In this document: positions 27,037-40,800 of the stretch, one piece after another
How positions within the stretch are numbered: the first letter of the stretch is position 1
How the letters are laid out: every line of letters begins with the position of its first letter
NCBI GenBank assembly: GCA_037179385.1
Contig: CM074187.1
Coordinates: 14,199,450-14,263,449, forward strand
Reading direction: 5' to 3'
DNA length: 64,000 nt
DNA from: Holothuria scabra
Taxonomy: Eukaryota; Echinodermata; Holothuroidea; Aspidochirotida; Holothuriidae
Made by a program: the position numbers and the translations under genes
The notes under the pieces: generated by a model
The model's input: the letters and a program-made list of their open reading frames with translations, nothing else
Databases searched by the model: none
What the model was told of the DNA's origin: nothing

Positions 27037-30000
27037 GGACGAATACCCGGATTTTTTTTTTATTTCATAGAAGATAAAATTCCAAAGGGGTATAACTCTA
27101 ACGAAGAACTTATATTTGAACATCTCATAGAGTGCAGGGCATGAACAGGATTATAACAGTTTGCATGCCTGACAGAAAGTGTAATGATAGGAGGGAAAAG
27201 AATGTTCAAAAGGTTGTTCCTTTTTTGTGTAAAACATCCAAAGATCAGCTAAGGCCCTACGATGCTGCAAGGATTGCCACTTAAGAGTGTGAGATATTTC
27301 ACATTGTTTTCTGTATACTCATAGCATAGAACTTTCTAGGTGAAGAGTCATTATGCAACTTTGCTATTGATATAAATGCTTTATAACGCAACTTTTTTTG
27401 GCTTACGTAGGGAGCATTTGCCAGGGTTCGCACTTAATAACATTTAATTAGGGGAATAATATCGTACAGTTTTCAAGTCAGGTAGAATATATGAAATTGG
27501 AAGAACATCTCAAACCTTTCTCTAAACCCCGTAAATAACAATAAATGTATTGGAATTATTTGTATAGATATATTTTGGGTGTATTTTAATTATGTTCATG
27601 TTCAGAAATCTTCCCCGGTTTTCAGGAATTTTCCTACAAGAAAGGCACATCTGGATGTCTTGTTCAAGGACGAATGCCGACGGTGAGTCGACTTTTACCC
27701 CTTCACAAACACACTCACTCAAACATATACACAAAATGTTTATGCCCGTGCATTTAATCTGGTAAATTTCTGACTATTTTGCAATTTTCTCATCTTTTAC
27801 TTAGAGGAACATTTTATTACAAACTATAGCTCAAAATGACAACTATAAAGGCTCTACTTAGAAGTCCGGGCAATGTCTCCCCCGAATATACAGATTTCCC
27901 AACTGATGTTGGCGCTCGGTTCAGAAAGTCTTTCAGGTCGGGCAGGATTCCCGTAAAATGCAGATGAGTGAAACCTCATCGATTCTCCAAACAGGCCTTC
28001 CAAATTTTGCATACGGACTTAAACACGTACGGTTAGACAATCCGAATGAGGTCAAGACGGCATTGAAAGGGAAAAAATTGTATCAAACTGACGTTGAAAG
28101 TGCATGTTACAGTTCCACAACATTTTGTTGAGAAAAATTGCCTTCTCAGACTAAAGTAAATAAGCTGACCACAGGATGGCTTCCAGTTACCACTGCGATC
28201 AAACGGTCACAAAGGAACTGCCTGCATGTTTGTTAGCTGTGATGACTCAGCCCTTTCAAGTACAATCATACATACTAAGATGAAGATTCGACTCGTGCTT
28301 ATATGTGCTTTGATATCTCGTTCATGGCGATGGTATAAATGAAATAGTAAAAAATATATATTCATCTGCCTTTTTCATCCGAATTAATTTTAATTCTCGC
28401 TCCAAACATAAAATGACCTTGTAGTAACTTAAAAATTTGCATGGAAATATCAAAACCATTGACAAAAACTCGCTACACATTCAGGTACCTTATTGTAATG
28501 ACTTTCCCACATTGACAATTACTCTATACTCTAGGGCAAAAATTTGCCCCAAATGGTACAAGTCTAGATATTCGGGTATTTTATCTAGTAATTATTTTCG
28601 GATCATTTTACAATTTGCTTAGTTTTTGTGTTGGAATGACCATTTTATTGAAAACGACATGCCAAAACAAGACTGGTTCAATTTTTAGCACGTGTTTTGT
28701 TTATACCGATCGCTTGTTCATTGATTGAACAACAAATAGTGAAATAGTCTTTCGAGTTGGATTGCCATGGCCTTTCTATCTAGGTCTCGATTAAAAGTGT
28801 TCTTATCCACCGTCCTGTTTTTCTTTTTTTTATTTTAATTTTTTACAAAAAGCATCTAATTATGAGGGTATTGGGAAAATACCTTGTCTTTAACAGACAA
28901 ACACGTGGTAGGAAAGAAGTTTCAGCACCACTCCACCCTCAAACTGACGGAATCCTGCCTGGATCCGATAAAATATATCTTCACAAAACTACGCGCAGAT
29001 TTGTTCTCAATGTTGAAAATGATAAATGGTCTGTTAACACTGATACAATTCCTGCTAACACTTACTTCAAAAACAAATTAATTAATTACATGGTCATTTT
29101 GGTTAAAGGTTAGTTGGTCGGATGTATAAACAAATAAATACTTGGCCTTCTAACTTGGCTGTTTTTCGTCAACTGACAGCTGACATGGCTTTATAAAAAA
29201 AATTATGATGGACATGGGAAGCAACTACATGCACACACTTACTAAATCTATTTAGTTTATGACATGCAGTTCCTCGGTTTAATGATACGGACAAGAGAGC
29301 GATAACCTGTACTGAAAAGCTGAAACCGACTGCAACCACCCTAGCGGCGAAAACCGAACGGCATGAAGAGTAAAACATTGGACTACCGGTCGGAACAAAA
29401 TTCAATTGGAATTCCATGCCAAATATCTGCATAATCATGAAAAAGATATTATTTCATTATTGCATATAAAATAACTTCAATATTTTCTGGTTGTTTGATG
29501 CTAAAAGAGACATTTATCGGTGTCAAACCACCACTAACAGAAATCTTTCAAAGGCTCTATTACCCCGGTTGTGTCGTAACTTCCAGGATCGCAACGGCCG
29601 GTTTCCTGTGAATCCTCATGTGAATAAACCCCAAATTCAGTTCAGCAAATTTGAAAGAGATAATTATGAAAACTGATTATAACTACTGACAGAGCAAAAA
29701 TATGTTTTGAATTAGCAGTTGTCCTTTTGGGCGACTCGAATAGGCCTATAGGCCTATATTGTAACTCCACCCAGAATTGTGTGAATAGATCTTTTGGTGC
29801 GTTGATGAAATCTTTGTTGCATTGCAACAATAACTTTGGTCGCACGAAATGAAGTTTACACTCAAGCGCCAGCTGGAGCTGCATTTTTGCTTCATATTAG
29901 GCCAGCTTCATTTAGGCTTGGTAGAGAACATTCAAAATTTGGTCGATGAGACGTACATACGGAGATTTAAGACGGGGGTCCATCAGCGACAAGAATGGTT

Positions 30001-30039
30001 GAGCACTTCCGCTAGACCGACTACGTTACATGTGTAAGT
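27037..30039. other. No firm gene; exon-like islands on the plus strand
   Basis: 27607-27684 looks exon-like (TTCAG acceptor, GTGAGT donor, open frame). 27914-28134 has an open frame containing MSETSSILQTGLPNFAYG and ending at TGA. Both have a base composition richer in GC than their surroundings. I recognise neither. Otherwise nothing. Confidence 0.25.
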
Positions 30040-30235
30040 AATTGCATCTCCCTGGAACAACGGACTTGCAGTCGATAGGTTCCGAGTTTACTCCTCGCCG
30101 GTTCATACAAACGACTCTTAAAATGGAACCAACTGCCATTGTGTTTGGTGCTGAGCATGAGCAATGGAGTAAGGAAAACATGCAAGTGAGCAATAGTTAG
30201 ATAAAGGCCGTGACTGGCCAGACTTTAACCATTCG
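30040..30235 (+). mobile_element. SINE copy, plus orientation
   Basis: A decayed tRNA-like head (GATAGGTTCCGAGTTTACTC around 30075) is followed by AAAATGGAACCAACTGCCATTGTG, the core shared with the copy at 14.6 kb, and a tail AAAGGCCGTGACTGGCCAG. Confidence 0.6.
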
Positions 30236-33200
30236 GTCAGAGCCGCAAAACCTCCGTAACTATAAAACTAACTCATGCTTACCACTTGTCTTAACCTTTA
30301 TGCCCAATTGTTACCGTACTGTTCACCAAAAGTAGGCTAAACACGAAGCGCGGGCTACTTACTGTGGCTAGCAAATAATCTGAAATTCCACTAAATTTAC
30401 TAACATGTTGACCAAAACTAAGAAGGATTCGGTAACATTATCCATATCCTCCCTTAGTAATGATCATATTGAAAAGAAGCTCTTCATAAGTTTTGAATTT
30501 TAATGAAATATGTAACACGTGCACCCTCTACACGTTGCAATGTTTGGGATGGCACAATAGTTCAACCTCCGTTACAACGTCAGTGTGGTCTTATTGAATA
30601 GTAAATTGCACTTTCGTGCTTTTCGATACTTATTCATGCATGTCCTACGAAAGGTGTTGTAATACAAGTAACAACCTGTGTATATAAGTGTGCCAGCTAT
30701 CGTTGTAATTTCACAATGATAAAAAGGGTAAAGAATGTTTGCCTATCACCTGTTAGGCTAGGGGATTGCGTCTTAATAGTTATACAGTAACAGGTTATGA
30801 CTACACACAATATTTATATCTCAATGGTATGAACACTTCTAACTGCACTGAAATTTGGCGTCGGAGAGCTCTTTGTTGTAGCAAATGGGAAAGCTCTTAT
30901 CAAACTCCAAGAAATCGCTAGGGAATGTATGAACGTTTTCTGAGAGAATGTGGACGTTGCGCTGTTGTATCTCTTAGCCTGTAACAGAGAGATGTAAGTC
31001 CACCGTCCGAGACCACTGCCGCATGAGAGAATCCACTCCCTTGAAGCGTGGACAAATTTATTCTGTCCTTGAAAGCCTTGCTTATTTCACAACGAACAAA
31101 AAGCGACGATGTTGCAGATTGCATGGTCCAATGACCGCTTGCTGTTGTCTGCGGTTTCCTATTGTTGTCAAACCGTCCAAGTCCTTACGCTATCGGCCAA
31201 GTCATGACGTCCACTTTCAAGGGGCGGGATTCTCTAAAGACGGCTTTCCACTCTAACCCTGCAAATACGATTTCTGAAAAGCAGTGATTGATTAGCTCTC
31301 TGGATGGCTACTTCTCGTATATGGAAGTAATTAGACGTAGTTTAGCGGCCGATATGGATAGATGCATGTACTACTAGTTTCGTGTTTGTGAGGCTACAAG
31401 GGGTCTACAGAAGTAACTTTGTAAACGTCATATCGATAAGAATTATTTATACTATTCCCAATTGATATTATTTTTTTCAACGCAGAAGACATTATTACTC
31501 ATGTGAGGAAACCAAACATAAAACTGGGGAAAGAAGGTTTACTTCAAATTTGTTTAAGTTAAAATTAATTCGCGTTTGGTCTTACGTTTGGATTACTTCA
31601 TATGTTGTTACACTATACAGTTCTAATCCTATGAAATTAATTTAAGTAGAATGTGTGCTTTGCGTTCTTCTAATTAAGTGTGATTTCTTCAACTCATATC
31701 TCTTGAGTATTGTGTAACTTTCCGTATTTTGGTGATTACTTTGTAAGGTCAGTAAGATTAACCTTTAATTTATTGTATCAATTGTATCAATTATTTTTAA
31801 AATTTGTTTTACTTTTTTATATTTACTTTCCAATTTTGTTTTGAGTGTTAATGTTTCTCAATGGAAATAAAGTTCTTCCCTTCAAAAAAAAAAACTGCAG
31901 AAATGTCATAAATTGAAATTCGTTTCAGGACCACCGAAAAGTGAATGTAGGATGTGAAGTCGGTGGGACCTGCATGCAAGGCCGTCACGACCAGGCGGGT
32001 GTCTTACCCCCTAACCCCACCCCAAAAAAAGAAGACACAACCCACAAAAAACGTCAGAGTAACGATCGTGGGAAAATCTGAAATTCAACTAGGAACTTTT
32101 CATACTCGTTCTAGCACGTTTTTCCGACTAGGCGTATGTCGACTTTTCCAAATAGATCAAGCGCCATACACTTTGCTCACTTACATTATCATCACAGAAC
32201 CCCATTTCCGCAAATCCTTTAAAACTCGCAAAATTTTCGATCGCTCCGCTCGCTTCCGTTACATTGATGTAATAAGTATTAGAAGCATCTCAAACATATC
32301 GCAGTTATACATCAGTCCTGTACTAATTGACTGATTTCTCATGTGCATATATCCCTCCTCCTCAAAGGTCTCTCCTTCCGCCGCAATTACCGATTTTCTA
32401 CCAAAGGCATTTAAGCTATATTTCTGTAGAAATAGAGTGAGATGGGATTAGAGGGGTTTTTCAACCAAGAATCAATTTTGACCATGTTCTGTCACAAAAG
32501 GTTGTCAAATTAACAAATGGTTATCAAATTAACGAGTCATTGCGCACTCTGCGTGCTTAAGATACCAAGAGGAGATTTCAAAAAGTCGGTTTTAACCGAT
32601 TGCTTTAAGTCGGGACGGTCACCGGCTTTTTTCCGCGAGCTTCCCATCTTTCCCTTATATTGCCGTATATATCATTACACTTTCTGATAAAACAACTCAC
32701 ACAGACGCAAAGGGGCAAAATTAAAAGTATAGCCTTTTACGACTTCGGGAGACTGATTACCTCGTCATTTACCGGTAGTAATTTCCACATGGATTTTGTT
32801 CTGGAATTCAAATATTTCCATGAGGATTCTAAAACAAGCCTAGATTGGTACTCGTGCGTGTTAAAACTTCCTTAAAAATATTAGAGGTTTGCATTCCACC
32901 CTTTTTCCAAGCTAACGTTTTCATATGGATAAGGTTTCCAGGTAGAGAGACCCTTCCTTCCAACTCTCCTCATGACAGTGATATTTCTATCATTGCGCCC
33001 TTTCATTGAAACTTATAGTATACACATTAGACACATAAACCCTCCTTGGTCGCCTGACAGATGTAAGTCTGTTAAATAAGTCTGCCTTAGAGTTGAAGTA
33101 CATGTAATACACGTTCTCAAGCACCAGGGTAACAGGAGGAAGGCACTGCTGCACCCCCCCCCCCCCCACACACACACACACACACACTCACACTCACAGG

Positions 33201-34249
33201 TTTTTTCGGTTCCTTACAATGTATTAATAATCAACAAATATTTTAGGTTTAACATTTATGAACAGACACAAAAAATTTCAACGGGGACGATGAAATCCCC
33301 TCTGCCTAATCCCTGGGCCCATGGGCTGTCTCCAAGATTTTGGCAAAATCTGAATTTCGGGTAGATGATTAAAAACAGCTGGCAGCCATGAAATTCTTAA
33401 ACAATCTGGCATGCTTTAATCACTTAAAACTGTTGAATCTTCCTGATTTATTTCCAGTATTTGATCGAATATCGTGCGGCCGGAAGCTGCAAAACGTGGT
33501 GGTATGATTCTAAGGAGGTGTTACAACAGCCTATTTAAAGATTAAGAGAGGCAGACAGGAGTGTACTCAGGTTTATAAAGAGCCCAAAGTCTTGGCCGGT
33601 AAAATTGAAGTGGTACATTTTGTCTGGTGATGTACTGATCTTTTTACATTTTATTGCAAACGAAAAGTACCGACTCCTTTAAGTTAACACCTTCCCGGAG
33701 TTACTCACAAGTGTGGAAAATGTGGTTTCAGGAATTTTGAGAGGTCGCCATTTTCCAATGTTTTTGTCGGCTCCTCGCAAATTTATCGTGGCCCTACGCT
33801 TAGATTTTCATGGTAATAATTGCATTTTCTGGCAGGTAGAGAACCCTCTGCCCACAAACAGCAGCGAAGCTCACTCTTGGTAATCTTAACTTTGATACCA
33901 TGAAAAGTTCAGTGACATAGTTATTAGCAATTATTTTCTCGACCAGTAAACCTATACATATCCCTTTTATTCGTTAAAGCCGATTGTTCCTTATAATGTC
34001 ATTCCTCGAAGAGTAAAGGTTCATATATCTGTATAAGGCAGGGTTAGTATAAGAAAAAAAAACAATAAAAAGAAACATAGCTATAGGGCTTTTGTCATTA
34101 TATTTGCGATCGTCATACTACTTTTGGTCTTTTTTTGAAGCTGATATAAATATTTCATCTTCATTAAAAGATTTCGCCAAAGGGGCGCTGTTTTTATTAG
34201 TCTGACAAATTCCATTTCCGAGTCTCCGAGGGTTTGCCATTTCTAATAA
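30236..34249. other. No recognised gene; poly(A) scar and microsatellite
   Basis: An AATAAA near 31865 followed by an A run at about 31884-31894 suggests the 3' end of a retroposed sequence, but its body is not recognisable. A C run followed by (CA)n lies at 33154-33187. The 126-codon plus frame at 31954-32334 has no domain and is not supported. Confidence 0.4.
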
Positions 34250-34830
34250 TGTTAGGTTCAAGTTCAAGTTTACATTTATTCGATCCCAAGAGGGATATTG
34301 AAAGCCCACAATGAAAACATAAAAGTAAAAAACATCCAAAATAAATAGAAAGAGATTTCAAACATAAAAATTCAAATACTTAAAAAAAGTTAAATCAAAA
34401 TTGACAAGGAGGATAAAACGGGAAATAAATAAAAAGAGACACAGATTAAGATGACTTAGTCTAGTGATTAAAACGATCATTAAAATTTTAATACATGGGG
34501 GATTAAATCCTGATTTATTTCTATTTGTAGCTGCACAAGGGAGTCTCATTCGACCACTACGAGGAATTATAGCACAACTGAAACCGTCAAACAGAGGCCG
34601 GGGTGGCTAGAATCATTCAAAACAGTACTGAGCTTACGTACAATGCAACGTTCATACGACGAGTAAATTGTGTTTTGATCATTACTTAAAATACGTTCCG
34701 CTTGTTTAATTATTGAATCAATTCGTTTCTTATCTGTGGCATCTCCATTCCCACCCCAACAAGCAAAGCAATACAGGAAAACACTACAAGTCAACGAGTT
34801 ATAAAACTGGCGGAAAGAATCGTGATGCTT
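34250..34830 (-). pseudogene. 3' end of an L2/CR1-like LINE
   Basis: Minus-strand fragments FYNSLTCSVFLYCFACWGGN, DKKRIDSIIKQAERIL and RCIVRKLSTVLNDSSHPG match the C-terminal segment after the reverse transcriptase in L2/CR1-type LINEs. After one frameshift, LPCAATNRNKSGFNPPCIK is the usual C-terminal block. The 3' end shows AACTTGAACTTGAAC, the short tandem tail typical of such elements. 5' truncated and frameshifted. Confidence 0.72.
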
Positions 34831-34861
34831 ATGTAAAAATTGTTTAATTAACGGAGACATG

Positions 34862-35100
34862 TATGCTGGTGACGCTCCGCCTAGATAGTCGTTGGCATTG
34901 CCTTCAAAGGTTTGCCCCCAAAGCTTCAGATCCATAATGCTCCACGTTCATTTGTTCCACCCCTGCTAAAAATGCGTGTGTAGGCATTGCTCATGCAAGC
35001 CTGGAGATGTCATTTCCGGCTATCTGCGGTCACGTACTCATAGTTTTCGAAGCGTACCTTGCCAAACGGTAGTGGCAGTCCGCTTAGATCATGGAAGTCC
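34862..35100 (+). repeat. Degenerate subunits of the 37/49-kb hAT-like repeat
   Basis: Short stretches such as GACGCTCCGCCTAGATAGTC and TGGCAGTCCGCTTAGAT resemble the repeated 'GGCGCTCCGCTTAGATAGTC' unit near the right end of the hAT-like copies. Heavily decayed. Confidence 0.4.
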
Positions 35101-35614
35101 GAGGTAGTTATTCCATGCTTAGATGGTGTTCAGCCTCGCCTGCCCAGTATCCCAACAGGCATTCATCTTTCATGTATTCATAATGTCCGAAACTGGCCTG
35201 ATGGCTTTCCCATTCAGTTGGGAAAACATCCAGCTAATATGAGTTTTGGACTATGAAAATCCCTAAAAGTGAGATACTAGCGACGCCCGTGCCTGCATGA
35301 ATTATTCCAAATGTGATTGTTTACTGTTCTCCCCATCCTGCAGTAGACCCATTCAAGTCTTGCAACACTAGTTGCACCTTCAGTTCTTTTATGCTCATTG
35401 GTTACTAGAGTTTTTAAGATAAACCTGCGTCATGCGACAGAAATATAGGATGTATGAACTTGTCGGAGTTTGTGAGATTCACGTTTTCTATGAATATTAT
35501 GATTACAGAATTCAAAGCAATAATTTTGTTTCACCATCCCTTAAAATAAGGTATTATGTTTATACCTCTTAAAAATCTGAAAGAGCTTGTTGACAAATAG
35601 ACATGACCAATGTG

Positions 35615-37834
35615 TATCATAAAATCTAGTTGCTGTTCTCTTGTGTGTGTCATACGATAGGTCAGTTGGGAGCATAGTTTGGCTATTTTATCGGGTATTC
35701 CATGTGGTTTCGACACAATGTATGTTGTCCCCGATACGGTCTACAACCCCTACCGTTTCTATTTTTTTCTTTTTGTTCTTAATGATCACATAGGCTATGA
35801 TATTTTTGTAAGCTACCAACAATTTTCGCGCGCTTTGCAATTTCACGATTCAGACTCAAAAGAACACTATCAGTGCGCAACTCGGCTTTTAAAATATTAA
35901 GTGATATTGTGCAAAATGTGCCCCAGGCTGCAATGGCATGGGATAGTTAGGCTCCTTCATATCCCCTTCTTACCACCCCATCGACATAGGGGCTGTCGGA
36001 ACTTGTGGTCGCTGACATGGCCCCACCCCCACCCCCCTGTCGGGAATGATCTGTCGCCTTCCCATGGTCGGTTTAGTTATTTTGGCTTTCAAAAGAGTTA
36101 TTTCTGCGATAAAACCAAAAATGTTCGGTACGCTTTGCCCACTCTTCCTCAGTTCCGTTACCTAGAGCTAATAAAGTATAAACCCTTCCCATCTTTTCAA
36201 GTAAATTAATAAATAGAATGAATGGATTATTGTACATATCGGGAATTTCATCTCATTTCGCTAAACTTAGTTAATTATCTCTTGTATCAGTCGTGCGGTA
36301 CTGACTCGAAGAGTGAAGTACAATATAAGTTGCGCCCGAAAGGGTCCAAATACCGGGACAATTGACCTATGTAAGCTTTAAATAAGTACAGATTCTTTTT
36401 AGTGTAGGCTGACCCACTTTTCCAGGATTAAATCAGTGCGGAGATATCTTCCTCTAGCATGTACAAATTTCATGTCGTATATGACTCGCAATGGCAAGTA
36501 TAGTGCACAGGCTTTCTTCAAATCTCCCTCACCAACGCATCGACGGCATCCTCGCTGACGGGGCGTGGGGTTGCTACCAACCCTACCGCTCCCCCTCTCG
36601 GACTGTGGCCCTTCGTCAGGCAAATCCTGGCGCGAAGCCTGGACGGAAGAGAAAGTTTTCCTTCATACTTTATGACTTGTATATGTGTAACAAGCAATAA
36701 ACTAATAATGGAAGCTGCATTTTTTGGAGGGCGGCAGCTATTTTGGAGGGGCGACCAATTTCACTAGGAGGGCGTGTCGCCCCTCTAAAACCCTCTGTGG
36801 ATAACACTGGAATCTAGTACAAAAAGACAAAACATAGCACCATATTGCATCTAGAAGCTCTTTGAAACAGCAAAAAAGTTTCAAAAGGGGAGGGGGACAC
36901 CCCGGGAGACTGGCCCGTAGCCAGGGGGTTCAGGGAGTTCGCTTTAACTCCCGCCCGGACCATTTTTTTTTTATTCAAACTGAGGTTTGTCCTTTTTTCA
37001 GGGTAAAATGTCAAATCCGCTGGTTTAGCCAGTGCAAGCCTTATGAGTAGCTGTTTTGTTTCAGTGCAACACAATTCCCTAGGGCCCCATTGACTCGTAC
37101 AGTAACCCTCATACAGCCACACACTAACTCTCGAGGGAATAAGGAAAACATTGATACAAGATTGAAGATGTCCAAAAATTCCAGCTTAGGTGTTCACCAG
37201 ATCGCTTAATTGTGATGTAAAATTGCAAAACTCCTTGGGGTAGGAGGGGGAGAACCACACCCTCTCCCCGTTCGGTCGCTCGGCTCCTCGCTTGGGCGAT
37301 CCGCGCCCTCAAGAAAATGCCGAACCCCAGTGGCGGTAATGAAAAATGAAAAAGTGTGGGCTTAAGGTATGTTCAGCCCTCAATATTTGTCAAGTGCTCC
37401 AATTAAGAAGCGGGAGAATTTCGAAGTGGGGCTGAACACATTCTTGCTTAGAACTCCCGAGAAGTGCCGTTCCGGCCATCTGAGTGGTTCGTAAAGCCAA
37501 AAATTTCCTGGTACGCTCCGCGCCAATCAATGGTAGTGCTCCGCTTAAAAACATGTATTAACATTTTTCATACATTGTTTTATTTTTTTGTTTACATTAA
37601 TTGAAAAACTTCAGAAAATGAGATCCAGATTTTCAGGCTGGGTACATGCACCATAAAACACTCGGGAAGTGCCGTTTCCTTTCATCTGAGGGGTTTGTAA
37701 AGCCAAAAATTTTCTTGTACACTCCACGCCAACTGATGGTGGCGCTCCGCTTAGATAGTCCTGTCGGTCAAGATGGGGGACGATAAGTCGACTTTGCCCC
37801 CCACCCCCACAAGAAAATACTGGCTACGCCCCTG
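35615..37834 (+). mobile_element. 5'-truncated hAT-like non-autonomous repeat, copy 1
   Basis: Collinear with the copy at 47110-49387 for about 2.2 kb. The right end is ...TGGCTACGCCCCTG, the complement of the widespread hAT-type terminus CAGGGGCGTAGCCA. The left end is missing. Near the right end a unit of about 200 bp containing GTGCCGTTTCC and GCTCCGCTTA is tandemly duplicated. Small open frames inside are shared between copies but lack coding character. Confidence 0.75.
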
Positions 37835-40800
37835 GAGCTAAGGGTGTAGAAGGGGGTCTCCCCTGCCACGGTGAGAAACCTGTATGTCTTTTTACCTTAA
37901 AATATATGATTTTGTGCGTACTTTACATGGTAGTTTGTATGGATAGGCAGACGGTTTTTTATGTATTTTATAAAACATATTTTGTAGAAGCAACCACATA
38001 GAAATCAACTACACACTTTCTGTTGGCATTTAATTTATCACTTTACAAGTATACATGCAGAGCCAAGCAACAGCTTCAAGCAAGCAGAAAGGTGTTCTTT
38101 GTATAAAGGGGAATTTTTGCCCCTTCTGAACAGGTCAACCAACTTGCAGAAGAATCTCGGGATTTTTCTCTCATGTCCGGAAGGCACAATATAAAGCCTT
38201 GCCATGGACGTGCTCATTCAGTTGCTAAACTGTAATCTCCGGTCTACAAATACTATTCAACCGACAAGCAACTGTAACCCGAACTAAAAGTTCAGAGCTA
38301 CAAAGAAAATCTCGTTTTATACAGGCAACTGCAATTTACAAGGGTAACAAACGTCCCTACGAAATAACTTAAAAACCAGCCCATTAACAGACCCATTTTC
38401 ATTGACTTAAAAAGTCATTTTAAAACCTTGCAAAGATCTCAAAGCTCCCAAAGGAAAGAGTTGACCACACGTAGTTTTTAAAACGCCCGTCACCTTAACG
38501 GCGACAGACCCCCTACAGTACACGAAAAGCGTTTTTGAAAGACAACGTCAAATGAGACAATTTTGTGATGTGAAAGGTCATAACAAACAAAAATCTCCAA
38601 GAAACAGGCTCGAGTGCCGACACTCTCACCTCTCCAAAAATGAGTTAAAATGAGAACCCGCTACGCATGCTTAAATGCAAGTGTTTCACAAGAGGGAAAA
38701 GATCGTTTTCACAAACTGCGTAGATTGCGCTATCAAAACAACGAACCCTCCTAACTGATCTACCTATTGCATTTAACTCTTTAACGATTAACGAGCTGTA
38801 AGACGGTTATAAAATTATTGATTTTATTTTCCCGATAACCTCTCAATGCATGCAAAAAAGCTACAATCTTACAGATTGCCGCTTGTATTATATGATACAA
38901 AGTTTGAGAGGTACGGATAAACAGGCTTACTGGGAAACCTCCGGGATACACTGAACGTAGCCAAAACCCAAATCTCAAAGGATAATAAAGGAATAAAATT
39001 TTGCTACTAACTGCAAAAATTACAAGCAATATATCTCGTTTAACTGCTAATTCCTAAAGGGGAGAAAACAACAGCGTCACTTATCCTATGACCTATGCTG
39101 AAAACTAACTCTCCTAAACCAAGTGACTCGGTTTGCCAGTAACAAGAGCCTGCTCATGTCTAAACTCTTTGTCTGACAATCTCACCCTGCTAACGAAAAG
39201 GCAAAAATCTGAAAGATGGCATTGGAAATAAAATGGTACAAAGATACTTTCCTTATTTCTCTATTAGCAGAAAAAATATTTAAACACACACAGGTCGCCC
39301 ACAACGGCCGGCTACTGATGAAGCTTCCCCATTAGTAGGGAATGAGCAAGACAGCAGAAACCAGTCGCTCTTTGCCCTTGTTTCTTCAGTTTTCCTCGTG
39401 CCGACCACATATTTTCATGGTTGAAATCAATCGAGAAGCTGGTTGAAACAATCCCTTACACAGATTTAGAAAAGTGTCTTTCATCTTCCATTTATTCTTC
39501 ATTCTTTTCTCTCGTTTCTTGCTTTCCTCTTGTTTCTTGTTTTTCTCGTGTTCCCTGGTTATCTCCCGCCCGTCGTTCTGCTGTATTTGTTTTTTCCCTT
39601 TCTCACTTTCTCCAATTTGACGAATTTTGCATAGTTTTAGTAAGATATCCGTGTGAGGGGTGTCACCATTCCTGTTAAACAGACAATATTCTACACTTAA
39701 CTCAAATTTTGACTTTGACAGGTATTTTTACGGTTTGAGGTAAACTAAATAATTCGATTTTGTTGAAGTCACGCAAAATTATGATGTTTAATAAAATTAA
39801 GTTTTTTTCGTTGTCGTATATATATTAGCAGTTCGTTTTGTTATTAGGTGAAATACATATGAAGCTGATTGACCCCTTTATTAGGTATATCTGATTATAT
39901 GTTACTTTTATGAAAAGGGTCAGAAAGGGATTTTTCTGAAAGTTATGGACCGTAGCTTACTGTATCTGACGCGAATATTACTGCTTTAAGCTCACAAAAC
40001 TTCTTCATAATTTATTATATTCCATAACAATCCTAAAATGAAACAAGTAGTTTAAAACATAATAGCGCAAACTTCACAATACGCGACCAACGATATTTCC
40101 GTACAAACATCAGACTTAACCACTGTAAAGAGAGATCTCTGGTTGCAATTTCCTTCACCGCAGAACTGTTTTGAACATGACAGTTTATTGCCACTTGCAT
40201 TCCCAATGAAAGAACATATATAATACGATGAATAGACAGATGGAGTTTGGTGAAATGTTCATTACAAATTCTCTTTCCCGCCAAATATCTCTCTGTAAAG
40301 TAGAAGCCATAGGTAGGCCAAATTTTATTTTTAATTTTTTTTTTTTTACTTTAGAAAAGCAAACGTGTACAGGAAGAATCTTTTGAGGCGCTTTATTTGT
40401 CACCGAGTTGGCACCACCTAGGTCACATATTATTTTCTATGATTATTAAAATAGTTTAACCTCGCTCCAACTGTGAAAATATTACCCTGTGAAGCTAATA
40501 CTTAAACGCGCTTTCAACTGATTGAAAAGGTGATACTATTCATGATATTTTTGACTGTAACAGTGAAGACGCACGCCCCTTATTGTTGCAATTTGTAAAG
40601 AGTTTTGTGTATTTTACTGGATACTCCCTTATTATTATCACTATATATTGAAGTAATTAAAGATAAACTGAACAGTATTTCATTAGCTCCGACAAACCAT
40701 GAGACGTTTAGAGGACCAAGAAGAGTACGCCTGATGATAAGTTGGTGAGGTAGGACTTTATGGGAACGAAATGTCACTACCTGCTGGACTGTACGTCGTA

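Noticed and set aside
31954..32334. 126-codon plus-strand frame
   Set aside because: Begins in a C/A-rich low-complexity stretch, no domain and no splice or start context.
36399..37122. Small frames shared with 48052-48487 and so seemingly conserved
   Set aside because: The similarity is that of two copies of the hAT-like repeat. Changes do not favour third codon positions as far as I can see, and frames are broken differently in each copy.
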